Source: Vanilla planifolia (lineage: Eukaryota > Streptophyta > Magnoliopsida > Asparagales > Orchidaceae). Taken from it: DNA of 64,000 nt. Shown here piece after piece: positions 1 through 13,648 of this stretch. Where the stretch lies: positions 13,549,755 to 13,613,754 of the forward strand of contig CM043868.1 in NCBI GenBank assembly GCA_023846275.1, in the 5' to 3' direction. The position numbers were made by a program, and so were the translations under genes. The number at the start of each line of letters is the position of its first letter. The stretch's first letter is position 1. Under the pieces are notes generated by a model that saw only the letters and a list, made by a program, of their open reading frames with translations, made no database searches and was not told the origin of the DNA.

Positions 1-3000
1 TTATATTTCTTCTTATTTCACAAAATTGTTTGCTTTCTATAGTAAAAACACTTGTAAAAGTTATCACAACTAGTTGCCAAAGACTTATGCAAATAGGCTA
101 AGGTCAACTATTTTTGAATTAGACCATATCGTATAATTTCTTAAATCATATTGTATGATTTATAACACTAATAGATAAAAAAGCGATCAAATGATCCAAT
201 TGCTATTGTTTGTTTTTTGAAGCCAATCAATTGGCTAATAGTTCTATTGTTTTTCTTGATTACATATATAATTAATATAATTAGCCTAATCATATTGTAC
301 ATTTGATGTGGTTAAAAATAGTAAATTGAAAGATTTTTTTTATCAAATTCTCACCATATTTAAGATTAACTACAAACAACACCACATACAACCCCATATA
401 TATCTCAAAGATGGGAAACATAATCAAAATCTTACCTTAAATCAAACTTTTACTTCAAGAAATGAATGAAGATTTCTAGAGCTCATTCTCTTCCCCAAAG
501 TGAGGCTCCCATTACAAAACACTCCATGAAATCCATTTATATAACAACTCGTCAGAGCCTTAACAATCTTCTAACAGTTCTTCCTTCTTCCTCCATCTCG
601 ATCCTTCTCCTTTTCTACTCCTAAGGTTTATGTGGCTCACATTTTTTCTATTAAGGGATATTCATTGTGTTTTATAGTAAAAAAAATTAATTACATATTA
701 TTTCTTGTTTCTATTATTTGTATTAAAAATTCCTAAGAAATTTAATAGTATGTTTACAAATTTTTTAAGTTGAGACCTTTGTAATATGCTCAAATCCTAA
801 ATCTGTCTATTATTATCTTGGCATACACCTTGAGCATCATAATTTTAATAATCCATGTGTCATGAATTTGCAATACTTATATCAAATAATTGTTTTTTAT
901 TAAGAATACAATCATTGATAATTATAAGTGGGCTGTAACATTTATTTTCATAATCGTTGTACAGAAAATATGATTAACAACTATCCATCGTCAAAGATAA
1001 CATAGATTTTCACAAAAAATTTACAAGACATAAATCGATTGGATTACCGATTATTATAGTTCTATTGGAAAAATATGGAAGTATAATTATATTAGGGAAG
1101 CTTGTGTTCTTGGTATAAACTGTTAAGTTAATATAACATTTCTTGATCAATATTGAAGACATTTGTAAAAGTTAAGCAGAGAAAATCTATTATATGTTCG
1201 TGATGGTTTATGGATTGAAAATTAAAATATTAAGGAATTAAATATCATGTTGCACTTTAATAAATGGTTTAGATGCTGGTAACCTTAGGCTAGTATTGAA
1301 ATATTTGTCGTAATTACCAAATCAGATGTAATCAAGCATGAAAGATATATCATTAATAGATTTAGATATTTCATTAAAGATTAGAGATGACAAACAAGCA
1401 TTCATAATAGCAAAGTTTATGTTGTAGTTCACACAATGCAAAAGATCAAAAGAAAGATAAAAATTTTTATATGTGTGATTTATTCTACTATGAAATTATT
1501 AAAATAATTTGAAAACTATATTATACTGAGATATGTAGTCAAAGATTGAATCTACTAAACAACAACTCTTATTAGCAATCTTTTAGAAAAACTTATTTAA
1601 ATTCTTAAAGCAAATACATGTTCTCCTATTGTTAATACTCTTATTTCTACGCATTATATTTGCTAACCATTTAAGGTTTTATACTTTTCTTATAAATCCT
1701 GTGTATAGTAGCTTGTTAATTTCTTCCTTTATAGAATCTAGTAGTTCTTGGAAAAATGTTACTTCGTTTGCTTTATTGGAGACATCTCATATGATATTTT
1801 AAGATGATGTTAGGAAACACATCAATCAACCCAGGGCATGCCATATGTTAAGCATGCAAATACATTAATATACTTCTTAAGGAATGTGACCATATTAAAC
1901 CTCTCTTCTATTTTTAAATTTGAACTTATAGATATACAATTTCCTTCATCTTTGATATGAAGTTATACAAAAATCATTGGCATGCTAAGTTATATTTTGT
2001 TCTTCTTAGTTCTCTTCAAAAGGTTGAAATTAAGAATTATAATATCCAAATAACATTTATAAGATGCTTCTAAATCTCTCCTACAGATAAAAACTCCATT
2101 GTTAGAATTTTAAGACAAACATGAAATTTACATATGATTAGTTTGAACTTATGATTAAACCTAACAAAAATAACATTGTCTGACAATATAATACACACGA
2201 TGGTGAAATCAATGTAATCTATCACATGTTCTTCTGAGTTTTCCAAATAATAGGCAATGCATACTTCCTTTTATGTTTGTTCTATTTTTAAAGAAAATAA
2301 CCAAATTCCCTTGCCCTATAAAGACATGAGATTGCTTTATTCCTTACTTTCAAAAGCTAGGCCAAATAAGATATAAGTAGAAACATTAATCTTAACTAAG
2401 ATTTTTCAAAGTTCAATATTTGAAATGATAATAATGATTAATATAGAAACATTATAAAGATTCTTGTCAACCCATCTAACCACTTAATTATAATAAATGC
2501 ATAATAAAGTTAATAAGTGAGGACTAAAAAATTTTATGTAGGGACATAATGCTGAAAATAAATTCAAATATTAATCATTTAACCATATATTCAACTACAA
2601 AACTATATATAAACTATCTAATCTAAAATAAATACTACATTAAATATATACCAATCAAAATATGAACATAGTACAAAAACCCATCATAAGATAAAAAGCC
2701 AACCACTATCCTAACTAATAAGTAATATCTTAATTCATAACATTTAAGTCAACATCTTTTAATCTAGTAGATATTATACTTATGATAAAAAAACTAACAA
2801 GACTCTAAAAAATTTAATAAATAAATAAATAAATAATAAAATATATAAAAAATAATATGATAATAAAAAAGGTATAATTGTATTATGATAATATAAAACT
2901 AGTGTTTATAATGAAATAAGTTATGAGACAAGAAAATAAATAAATTTAACAAAAACTATGCATATACACATTCAAGAATGCTTTTTTTATTTTCTGATTT

Positions 3001-5053
3001 CTTATTTATTTTATTTTTAATATGTTTATATATATCTCAAATTCTATCCCTTTTAGATTACTATTTTTAAAGTCAAAACCAATAATAAGACATCAAAAAA
3101 TGTATCTTTACTCCAGTAAACTATTCTTATCTTGTATCATATATTAATATCATAATTATAAATAGATTACCCTCATTTTGTATTATGTATATGGGACAAC
3201 CTCACCTTAATCGTATATATGAGAAATCCTATCCCTAAAACAACTTAAATGTATCCTCATCTAGGGCAATCCTAGCCTAATATCATCTAAGTACAAATGA
3301 GTTATCATGACCTTATATCATGTAAATCCATATCATGTAGATGTAAAGGGCCATCCTTGTCATAATACATATGAAATCATAATATGTCTAAGAATATTTG
3401 AGGATAATGACTTCAAAGGTAGAGTGATTATTTTATTTTATTTTTTGAATAGATAATTAAGTATACTAGACATTTATATTTTAAATAATTTTTTTATCTA
3501 TTAACATATAGAATTTTTTATTATATTGTATGTTAATATCCTTATTTCATGAAAAACATCTAATTATATAATTTCATAAATGAATAATGCATATATAACA
3601 TATTAGATATTAAGGTGATATAAAAAAATAACAATTTATTAAAATAATCACATAAGTACCAGATTTATTTATTATTTATAATTTGCAAAAAATAACATAA
3701 AAAATATCATTTCATAAATAACATAGAAAATCATTTGCTAGCATGTTTACATCACAGTTAACACTTTAATTGACCTAAATTGATTTTCTATAATGTCATA
3801 CATATATAATGATCAACATATATTTTATATGTGATATGTTTAATGAATAATTAAAATCATATTAATTCATTTTAGACGTTTAAATTATTACCCTTAATTG
3901 TACTTGTATTGTTTACTCTTTGTACTGTAATTTTAGCTTAATTATAAGAAAATTTATATAGAAACATTTCTTAAAATTATAAGGATTGAATTAAAGTAGA
4001 GTTGTGGATAGAAAATAAATTAGTTCATACAATACGTTGTAAGGGATTGTATTGTACTATCATTAAGTTATATGAACTATGTTAAAAAAGACTATGATCG
4101 TATGAAACAATCCTAATGATCAAAGTGTACAATCAAAACTGATAGAGTAATAGAGAGCACTAATTATGGGAATCATACAACAACACAAAGGGATCGTACA
4201 CATACGATATTTCTCAGAATGCTTATTTTGATCTACATGAATGATATGATGGTGGAACTATATAAATATGATCCTGGATAGTAACCTAAGGGTCTAAAAA
4301 GACTTAATAAATTTTTAAATACTTATTAAACATATCACATATAAGATATATATTGATTATTATACATTCATGATATTATAGAAAATTAAGAAAAGCTATA
4401 AGATAAAAAGAACATTTTATGCCAATATCCTTGTAAATGTCTTCATACTTCAAATTTTTCTACATTCAAATGAAAATTTACTACCCAAGGTCAAAATTTG
4501 TTTTTTCCATTGCCATAAAACTCAAATTCATTTCACATATGATTTTCTAATTCAATTTTCATTAAAAATACCTCATAATTGTTTTATTTGCAAGTATATC
4601 CTCCTCCAAAATAAGTATTGTGTCAAAATTTTCAAATAATAAATTTAACTTTGCAGAATTTAAAAAATTACAAATATAACTAAAATATTTAAAAATTCAT
4701 AATACATTTTTTGAGTATCAAAAAATTATAAATTCAATATTATTAAATTCGCATAGAATTCTTTTCGTTGATATGCTCAAATATTATTTTTGATTAAGTT
4801 TGAGATTATGCCATAATTTCCTAAACTTTATCAATGTTTTAATATTTTTATATATAAATAATATATTCTAAGAAATAAACTTTATCATGTGAAATAGCTC
4901 TAAGCACCATCCATTTAACTTTGTTCCAAATTTTATCTTATCTAAATTTGAGTTAAAAGAAGAGTTGTTACAATTCTCATATTTTAGTAAGTCTTGTCAT
5001 TAATTGAAATGGAAATATAATCTATTAGATTACATGCCTTAATGTGCTTAGTC
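1..5053. other. AT-rich intergenic DNA, no gene seen
   Basis: Very AT-rich sequence without an open frame of useful length on either strand and without a recognisable protein domain. A short AAAT microsatellite lies at about 2816-2836. Around 3170-3370 there are short repeated phrases on the theme of ATATCATGTA that resemble the blocks at 32 kb and 37-38.7 kb, so part of this stretch is probably old repeat DNA. I see no promoter, RNA gene or transposon end that I could defend. Confidence 0.6.
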
Positions 5054-5068
5054 TAATGACCTTCTTTC
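5054..5068. repeat. Target-site duplication, left copy (LINE insertion)
   Basis: TAATGACCTTCTTTC occurs here and again, without mismatch, at 9237-9251. The bases just outside the match differ (C against T before it, T against A after it), so the match is exactly 15 bp. It brackets the LINE, and 15 bp is a usual length for duplications made by L1-type target-primed insertion. Confidence 0.9.
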
Positions 5069-5109
5069 TTAATAAAAGAAAATGGTCGAAGCATACAAAA
5101 TGTCCTCCA

Positions 5110-5682
5110 TCATGGAGGCTCAAAACCAAGATCAGTCATCAAAAAATCACACAATGGATTTGGCAGGGGCATACCATTGTCCCACACAAAATCTGTCAAA
5201 CACGCTGATTTAGCAACCCAATTGGCCGAGGCATTACCCTCCCTCCTAATATGTGAAAAGCGCAGAGCAGTCATACTCTTCGCAAAGAGAAGGGCATCAG
5301 AGTACACACTCCCCTCCCTGGGACAGCTGACTAACTGCATGATCTCGTGCAAGGCAGTGGTAGAGTCAGTCTGGATCTCGACCGACTGGAAACAGTGGAG
5401 CTTAGTCATGATCAAAATAATAGCCTCTAGTATAGCCTGAACCTCCATAGCATCGCAAGCCTGAGAGATAAACCTCTTGCCCAAGATGTAAATAGGACAC
5501 CCCCAAGTGATCATGGGCCACAACACCAACACCCCCACCTCACCATTCACAGCCGCATCACAATTCACTAAGATCCATCCTGTTGGGGGGGAACCACGTA
5601 TGGGTAACAAAAGATCCCGAAGGGTAAAGCTCCCCGCTGGACGTAGATGGATGGGAAATAGAGTTACCTGCTGCAGCTGCAA
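5110..5682 (-). pseudogene. LINE ORF2 RNase H domain (RVT_3 type)
   Basis: The C-terminal part of LINE ORF2, open for 190 codons and ending in its own stop. Visible RNase H landmarks are NCDAAVNG (first catalytic Asp), AMEVQAILEA (Glu) and IQTDSTTAL (second Asp). The last motif, usually GN..AD.LAK, reads GNASANWVAK, so the final catalytic Asp is replaced by Asn. In an intact element this domain would remove the RNA strand during cDNA synthesis. Here it is part of a broken ORF, and the Asp-to-Asn change would be expected to weaken or abolish activity. It is the longest undamaged piece of the element. Confidence 0.85.
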
Positions 5683-5819
5683 TTTCCACTTTAATCTTCT
5701 TGATCAAGACGAGCTTGCTAAAAACAGCCTCATTGTGCTTCTTTAAGTTTCTATTTTCCCAAATGTAGTAGAAGGTGGTAGCCACCACAGCCATATGAAA
5801 TGCCTCGCCCCTGCGCACC

Positions 5820-6889
5820 TCACCCCGCTGCTCGGCTAGAGCCAAAAAACTCTCGAGCACTGTGCGCCTCGCATAAAAGCTCTAGCGCCTCCGCCGAAGC
5901 ATGCAACGTGGGGTCCGCCCAAACGCTCCGCGGCATTCTGCAGTCCATAGAGCATGCTGCAGACTCTGCCTCCCCACATCCCCATATACAATCGCTGCAA
6001 TCCCCCAAGTGTCTAGCCACCATCCAAACGGCAGTTGGGATAAGGTATTTGGCAACTCTCCAAATGAACATATGGGTACGAGGCCTAGTCTTCAACTTCC
6101 AAATCCACCTCAGCTGATTCCGGAGAAAAGAAACATTCCCATCAATCTCCCCTCTAGCGGTAGCAATGAGTGACAGATAGCAAATCAAGCTTGAGACCAT
6201 GATAGAATCAGAATGTACCTGTCTAAGCTCATCATTCACTATGTTAGGGCCCCACGAGAGAGAGGCGATCCTCTCCACAAGCAAAGAGCTAGCCCACCTC
6301 ATAGATGATGTGAAATCTCACCTACCCGGAGCAGCAATACAATCATCAACATATTTTGGCCACGGGGCCTCCATATTCACGAAAGTAGGCCACCATCTAA
6401 TAGGAAGAACCCTCAACCAGTTATTTTCATAAAATCCAATACATTTATCGTCAAACAACCGCCACACAAAGCTTCCCAAAGCCACTGTAAGGCCCTCCTT
6501 GACCAATCTACAACCATGCAAGGCTCCCCGGGGAGGCCTACACGGATTATTGCCAGGGGGTATTTGCACCTCATGATCTCCACCCACAAGTTGTTATCCC
6601 ACTGTAAGAGTCTTTTGCAATGTCTCATAAGGAGTGCGCGACGCCAGAGCTTGAGGTCAAACAAACCTAAACTACCCATGTCCTTGGGGAGGGTAACTGT
6701 CTCCCAATTAGCATAATGGATGTGGTGAGCATGATCCGCCCCACACCAAAGGAAATTTCTCATCATGCACTTAAGTCCAAAACACCTATAGGAATCACAC
6801 AATGGCTCATCACATAGTTGGGAATTGCACTCAAAACAGCCTTGATGAGAAGGAACCTTCCCACCAAAGAAAGGGGATGCACATTCCAC
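5820..6889 (-). pseudogene. LINE ORF2 linker and zf-RVT region
   Basis: Three overlapping minus-strand frames cover the region between reverse transcriptase and RNase H. The upstream part (about 6413-6889) shows MMRNFLWCGADHAHHIHYAN, then TLPKDMGSLGLFDLKLW, the usual 'fleshy' segment after plant L1 reverse transcriptase in which W..PK..GGLG.R is conserved. The downstream part (5820-6302) carries WKLKTRPRTHMFIWRVAKY and GDCSDCIWGCGEAESAACS, the Cys-rich zf-RVT motif. The frame changes more than once between these pieces, so no continuous protein is encoded. Confidence 0.75.
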
Positions 6890-8124
6890 TTAGCAACCTG
6901 ATCATTAATTTTCTGAATGAGAAAGTTAAAATCACCTTTGTTAAGGAGAGTGGCAGAAATCAGAACACCCAAGTAATTAAGCAGCTGTCCTTTTGGAATC
7001 TTCAAAACATTTGCCACAAGCTTCTTCCTCTTGCCCTTCATGCCCTTACTGAAATACACCCTGGATTTGGAGAAATTGACACCGAGACCTGTATGCATGC
7101 AAAACTGGTGCAAGATGGTCCTCACCGTGCTCATTGACTCACGAGAAGCCGGCTCATAAATAATGACGTCATCAGCATACAGTATGTGGGAAATAACGGG
7201 GGCAGTAGGGCAACATCGAAACCCCAAAAGAGCCTAATCCTCATAACGTCTAGTCAGAAGGGAGAAGAACTCTGAAACAATAGTAAAGAGGTAGGGGGAG
7301 AGAGGGCACCCCTGACGAAGGCCCCTGTGCGCCTCAATCCACGATAATCTGTCCCCATTGAGCAGCACCCCCAAAACGGGAGGAAACAATACAGGCCATA
7401 ACCCAATCGCACCACACAGGCGGGAAGCTCAACAAACGCATCATCTCCAGCACAAACGACCATCTGACACTGTCATAAGCCTGCTCCATATCCACCTTCA
7501 CAGCCATCAGCCCCATCCTGGAGGAAGAGGAATGCATCCTGACCCCCATCTCTTGAGCAATAAAGATGTTGTTAGAAATAGAACGGCCTAGAACAAAAGC
7601 CCCCTGCTTCATAGCAATAATATATGGAAGTACCCCTTTAAGCAGCCAACTAAGACTCTAGCCACGATTTTGTAAATGACATTGCAAAGACTGATAGGTC
7701 TAAAATGATCCGGCTTGCAAGTGCCCTGCCTCTTTGAGATGAGAACCACCAATGCATCCTTCCAAGCTAAGGGCATACGTCTCTCCTCGAAGAAATCCAG
7801 CACAGCTCTGATAATGTCCTTCTTAGTGATATCCCAGTAACCCGTAATAAACTCAACTGTAATGCCATCCATCCTAGGTGCTTTGTTCCTTCTGCAAGAC
7901 CTAATGGCAGTCGTGACCTCATCAGTAGTAATCGAACAAGATAACGAGGATCTCTGATCAAGAGTCAGGCAGCAGTGGGATAAGTGCTGAATAGAAGGCC
8001 CATCACCCGAGTCACCCCTCCACCGTTGGTCAAAGTGCCTCCATAAAACATCCTCCACGCCATCCGTAGACACCACCTCAGTACCAGAGGCATCAATAAC
8101 CGATTGATAATCTTGTTGCGCCAT
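6763..8124 (-). pseudogene. LINE ORF2 reverse transcriptase domain
   Basis: The core motifs appear in the expected order on the minus strand: NKAPRMDGITVEF, then KPDHFRPISLCNVIYKI, QGAFVLGRSISNN, KVDMEQAYDSVRW (first catalytic Asp), RGLRQGCPLSPYLF, and YADDV with both catalytic Asp residues. This is a non-LTR reverse transcriptase of the plant L1 kind. Frame changes lie between the KVDMEQAYD piece and the RGLRQGCPL piece, and an in-frame TAG sits between RGLRQGCPL and YADDV. The catalytic residues themselves are intact, so loss of function comes from frame breaks rather than active-site change. Confidence 0.88.
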
Positions 8125-8351
8125 CTGGAGGTCGCAGTCGAGTGAAAAAAACGTGTATTACCGTCGCCAAGCCTAGCCCATTGAAGCTTTGCTCTCTGCC
8201 ACCACCACCTCTCCTCCAAGGCAACAATGTGGAACTTCTTGATGAGCATACTGAGATGGGCATTCTCCTCATCACTAAGGCCATGAGTAGACTCCTTGCT
8301 CTGAAGATAACTAATTTCCTTCTCACAGTCTCTATTTGCAGCCCTAACATT

Positions 8352-9236
8352 CTACTTTCCATCCCTGCTCCAGTGACGCAAAGCCGTAAGACTTCTGCAA
8401 AATTTGGTGTTAAGTCTGTCCATGCAGCTACCTCGCACATACCTATCCCAGGCCCTCTTTACAACAATAGTCGAGTACGAATCATCCAACCAGATACTCT
8501 CAAAATATCTCCTGGGCTTGGTGGGTCTCAGAAACTCCCTCCCAATATCAATGATAATAGGATAGTGGTCCGAACCAATCAGAGCAAGATGAGTAACAAG
8601 TGCCACGGGAAAAGCAGTAAGACCATCCGGGTTGATAAGTGCCCGATCGAGTCTCTCTTAGATTTTGGCGTTCCCCTACTTACCATTATACCAAGTAAAC
8701 CTATTCCCCATGAAACCAAGATCAGTGAGTTGCAATTCATGCATGGAATCCTGGAACTCCTGTTGGCCAATACCACAGCAAAAAGGCTTCCCCCCCATGC
8801 TTCTCATTCTGTGACATAACAATGTTAAAATCGCCAGCCACAATCATAAGACCCCCAAGCATCGCTTCCTCCCTGAGAATATGTCAAATCACTCTATGCC
8901 TATAAGGGTCATTTGGGCCATAGACCACACTCCATCTGATATCAGGACCATCCACAACTGGGACCATGGCGATCACCACGTGGGCAGAGAGGCGTGTGAT
9001 CCTAAGATCCAACCTCCTCCTCCAAAGGATGATGATGCCCCCAGACCTGCCCAGCGAAGGCTGAACAACAAACTCCTAGTCCTTCTCAAGTAAGAGGTTG
9101 ACGTCTCTTCTGTTAAATGTCTAAACCCTTGTCTCCACCAACCCAATAGTATCAATGCTTCCATCCATAACAAACCTCTACAAATAGCATATGGACTTGC
9201 ATTCACGGATCCCACGAATATTCCAAACTTGAATCT
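8352..9236 (-). pseudogene. LINE ORF2 endonuclease domain (APE type)
   Basis: The N-terminal part of ORF2. It begins at the insertion boundary with IKIQVWNIRGIRECKSI and ends near 8550 with GSDHYPIII, the SDH.P motif whose Asp and His belong to the APE-like active site. The domain would nick target DNA to prime reverse transcription. It is spread over at least three reading frames. The beginning coincides with the 5' truncation point, so no start codon context remains. Confidence 0.8.
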
Positions 9237-9251
9237 TAATGACCTTCTTTC
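9237..9251. repeat. Target-site duplication, right copy (LINE insertion)
   Basis: The second exact copy of the 15-bp word found at 5054-5068. It directly abuts the truncated 5' end of the LINE and fixes the insertion boundaries to the base. Confidence 0.9.
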
Positions 9252-12200
9252 AAAGATAACATTCATCTATCATGATGATTTCTTTGTAATTGGCATGAAT
9301 CACTCCTTGCATTATAAAAAAGCAGATATTGCTAATTAAAGGAGATGATAGGTTGATTTGATTTTCCCTTATTAATGGTATTAAAAATGTACCACAACTA
9401 TCATAAGGATCCTTCTTTTTAGTGGAAATAAATGCTACATAATGTAACAATGAGAATATTAATAAAGTTGATTCTCATATTTTTCTAATCAGAGCTAGTT
9501 ATTGAACCTTTAAGATAGTGTAGTTGAAAGAAAGTAAAGAGTAATAGTAAGATAATAGTAGATAAATTGGGTGTTCTTATAAGAAATAGAGTTTGTGTAA
9601 AAGTCATTGGATAATTTGCAAGAAGAGGCGAAGTAATGGAGTCTCATTTTTTAAATTATAATTAAAAAGATAATGCAAAGTTGTGGCATTGATAAGCTAA
9701 TAGTTGATGCATTGGCTAGAGGAGGCAAAAATAAAAGATAATTACTAATATTAGAGACAATATAGATGTTTATTTTTATTCAACTTGTAAAGTTTGGACA
9801 ACTTTTGTTAACTAATCTTTTCTATTCTAAAGAAGAGAAAGATGATCGTAATTGAGACAGTTAATATGTAAGCATATCTAGAAAAGAAGAAAATTAATTT
9901 GATCATTAGTTGACAATTTTAATACAAAGAAAAAGACTTCAACAAATGTATAAAAAATGGTGTTGTTAAAAACGAATAATAGTATCATAACCATTGATCA
10001 AGAAAATCTAGCAAAGGTAAGAAAATGAAAAGAAAAAGTGACAAATTTTATCATAACAAAAAAAGCTCTTCAAATTAGGATAAAGATCATGTTGATAATG
10101 TGCTTAAAATAAAATTTATTATTTTATAGTTACATATATAACTTCTTAATCAAGGACTTCTAACAACTAACGAAGTAGGTTAAAAAACCAAAAAAAAGTA
10201 AAAATAAAAAAAAAATAAAGAGAGCAAGCTACAAGCAAGAACTAATCCTTAGAACTTTAACTCAATGTCTTTTTCTAAACGTCGAGCCCTCTCTATTTAT
10301 AGAAAAATTAACCTAATCAAAAGCACAATCATTGTGTTTAATACAACTATTTTCAACAATATATGATATTTATTTCTTGATCATGACTCTGCATGTTAGT
10401 GACTTATTATATTTTAATAGAGATAATATAACTCTATTTATCTATTTTTTTAAAATAATTATTTTTGAAATATTTATCAAAACAGCAAAACTAAATATTT
10501 GTGCCACATTCAAAATAAAGAATTATCATAAGTTGTCCTATAAAATCGATCTTTTTCTTGTATTAGGCTAGAAGGAATCCTATCGTGTCTCACTCAATTA
10601 GAGTTGCATGTGATCTTTTTTTATTGTCTTTTAATCCTTGTCTTGTAACAATTATATTTGAAAATATATATAATTTTATAAAATAAATATGAATAAAGCT
10701 TAGCTAAAATAAAACCCAATAGTTGAGATGCTTATTTTATTTCTAGATTAATTAATATATTTATTGAATTTGTTCATTGTCTTCTTAGTTTAATTTTATC
10801 TACCGGGGCAAACAAAACGACTTCAAGAATCTAATTCATTCCCTCAGCAACTTAGTTAATAGAAAAATTATTAATATGCTTTTTATAAAATAGCGTAAAT
10901 GTGAAATATATTAATCAGAAAAAAAATGTTCCAACAGAGAAAAACTTTAATAAGAAAATAATAAATTAAAATTTTAATTATGAATTTTTATGAACTGTTT
11001 GTCAAATCTGGGGATCGGATGAGTAAAAACTGATACAAAATCAAATAAAAAATAAAATAGCCATTGGACCCAGGAAAAAATGGAATAGTAATATAGAAAT
11101 ATTTATATTTAATAACTATACTCTTATATATTAAATATATTATAAAACATTTATGGTGTATTTATTTTTATATATTAACAAAAGATCTGTTTTTAATGGA
11201 AGAAATCAGCAACAAAAATCGAAGACTAACATCAAATATATTTATTATATTAACATCAATTGTCGCGATTTGTGACTCAAAAAATATTTTTATTTTTTAA
11301 AAATTTTAAATTTATTTTTGGATTTATTAGGAGGTTTTGAACTTTTTCATAAAATATTAAAATATTTTAAATTTTAAATAATAACCGTCCCACCAGACAG
11401 CTGGCGGATAAGAATCTGACTCACACACACCAAAATGTATGTATACAAATGGTGAAACGACAGCGCATAATTTAGATAAAAGCTAGAAGGTGTTTGGGAA
11501 AGTTTAACAAAAGCTTTTCATGAAGTTAAATTTGATTTTTCTTATGATAAACATTAAAAAAATAATGATTATTCTTATCCCATTATATCAAATATCACTA
11601 AAATCATTATTGAATAAACATAAATAAGTAAAACTTAAAATATTTTTAAGTGTCAATTACTTAATCATAGATAAAGTTAATGTAAGTCTTATTTGTATCA
11701 AAGAAAGGAAATTTCATGGTTTGATTATAAAGAAATATCAAAAGTGGATATCATTTTTTTTCTTATAAGAACGAATAATACATTCAAGAGAGTAATTAAG
11801 ATTTATAGAATATTTATCTCTTGTTAAAATTAAAATAAAATTTAATATTTTAAAAAATAGATCTAATTTCTTTCTCTCTCTCTTTTTCTGATTGTTTACT
11901 CTTCTAATCCCTCGACACAACCATAATTTTGTACGCACACACCAGTATAACCTAATTTTACACTATGTTTTAGCCAACCCCTCCCCGATTTGCACACTTT
12001 TTCTTCTCACTCATGGAATCAACTTACTCGTCTACATATTATAGCCATTTTCATGTAATGCTTGACCAAGATCTTCCATCCATGTGTAACAACCATGCTC
12101 ACCCACATGCTCATTAGCTCACTTATTCACTTGCCTGACTAACATTCATGTGCCATCTGTGCATGCCCCACACAACACCTTCACTCACACAGCATTCATA

Positions 12201-13648
12201 TGTAACTTTATGTGGTCCTTTGAGCACTCGATAGCACATTTTTGTTCACCCTTAAATGCATGCTACGCTTGCACGCATCTACTTGTGTCGACACTAACCT
12301 CTACATTGTCATGCCCATCCTACACTAGTCGAGCTCTATAAATTGTAAAATAGATGATTATTAGACACTATCTTTCAATATTTGATCCTAAATCTATTAT
12401 CACTTATAATTCTTCATCGATTTAAAATACACATAAGATTTTCGATGCTACACCTCTTTCTATGTCATTTGGTGCAAACTTTTATTTTTGATTTCCCCTT
12501 CCTTTGACTAATGGAGTTCTTCTTAATACCTTGTTTCAATAAACCACCACGGAGAACTTATTTGATGCTCAAAGGCATTCAAGGCTTAAATGTAATCCTG
12601 TGTTATGTACGGTATAGAAGACAAGTTGAATTCTTTTATCACTTTATTTCGATTTTTGAAAATTAACATTTGAATCATTTTTATTTTAACTTTCACGCCT
12701 ATTTTTGCATGTTTTTTTAAAGTACATAAGGGATGAAAAATGAATGAAAATTTTTAAAATATGATTTCATGTAGCCAGCTTCAACTATTTTGTTCAAAGA
12801 ATTGATTTTTGGTATAAGAAAATAGTTTCAATCACTTAAAGAAAATCTATTACATCCAAAACCATACTTTAGTGATATATTTTTTTTTCAAGAAAACAAT
12901 AAGAAAATGATTTCCTAACAAAGTGAAGCTGTTCAATATATAAAACTTTGAGCACCGGTCAAAACACCATGTCAAGTTTCTCTTTCTCCTCTTATGGATG
13001 ACCAAAGTCCATGGGCCAAAGCAAATAGTAACAACAGAGGAAGTTGAAGATGATAAGAAATTAGAAAAAAACATGTAAAACAACAATAATGGACCTATCG
13101 TAACCCATGGACTATTAAGATTAATCTCAATTTTGTCTTTAATTCAATCTAATTTGCATAAAACAATCATCCATAGCTTCTATCAGTTTAAAACTAGGAA
13201 AAAAAACATGAGCATTATCAAACTTTATTTAATTAAATACTCTTCCTTTTCACCAGAGCTCCATCATCAAACATTTTTTCTACATGAATAGAAGAAGTCT
13301 TTTCAATATATTTAACTAAAAAATTGCAAATATCATATTTTTGAATATGCAATACTTTTTTTTAAAACTTATTCTCATCCAAAATGTTGGACAAAGATTT
13401 ATGATATGTTAAGTTTATTCTATATATATCAAACTGTGTCAACTACATGCATACAACTTTTATATATAAAATATAAAAAAATTTTTGATATATTTAGCAA
13501 GTTGTGTCTGTATTTTGTTTATGGTATTTATAATATTTTTTTACATAATTAATAAAAATATTTATAATAAAAAAATTATTATGTTAATAAATTGAATTTG
13601 CACTCACCAAGTATAAGAGAATAATATTTCAAACTATAACAAGTGCAT
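9252..13648. other. Intergenic DNA, no gene recognised
   Basis: AT-rich sequence with scattered short open frames (for example 10332-10571) that match no family I know and have the composition of random AT-rich DNA. A less AT-rich patch at about 12000-12340 is rich in CATGCAC/CACATGC words. A small GC-richer patch sits at 11385-11475. I see no splice-linked exons, promoter or transposon end that I can defend. Confidence 0.5.

Larger units (their letters stand above)
5069..9236 (-). mobile_element. 5'-truncated L1-type plant LINE, decayed
   Basis: A 4168-bp insertion, clearly richer in GC than its flanks, read on the minus strand. In order it holds an APE-type endonuclease, reverse transcriptase, the zinc-binding zf-RVT region and an RNase H domain, which is the ORF2 layout of plant L1 elements. 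ORF1 and the 5' leader are absent: the insert begins with VWNIRGIRECKSI, the first strand of the endonuclease, directly at the target-site duplication, as expected when reverse transcription stops early. The 3' end is short, finishing in TTTTATTAA, with no long poly(A) left. The reading frame changes at least eight times and several stops interrupt it, so it is a dead copy. It lies in intergenic DNA far from either host gene. Confidence 0.93.

Noticed and set aside
5177-9093. Several plus-strand open frames of 60-225 codons across the LINE
   Set aside because: They are antisense shadows of the minus-strand LINE ORF2; the domains read on the minus strand.
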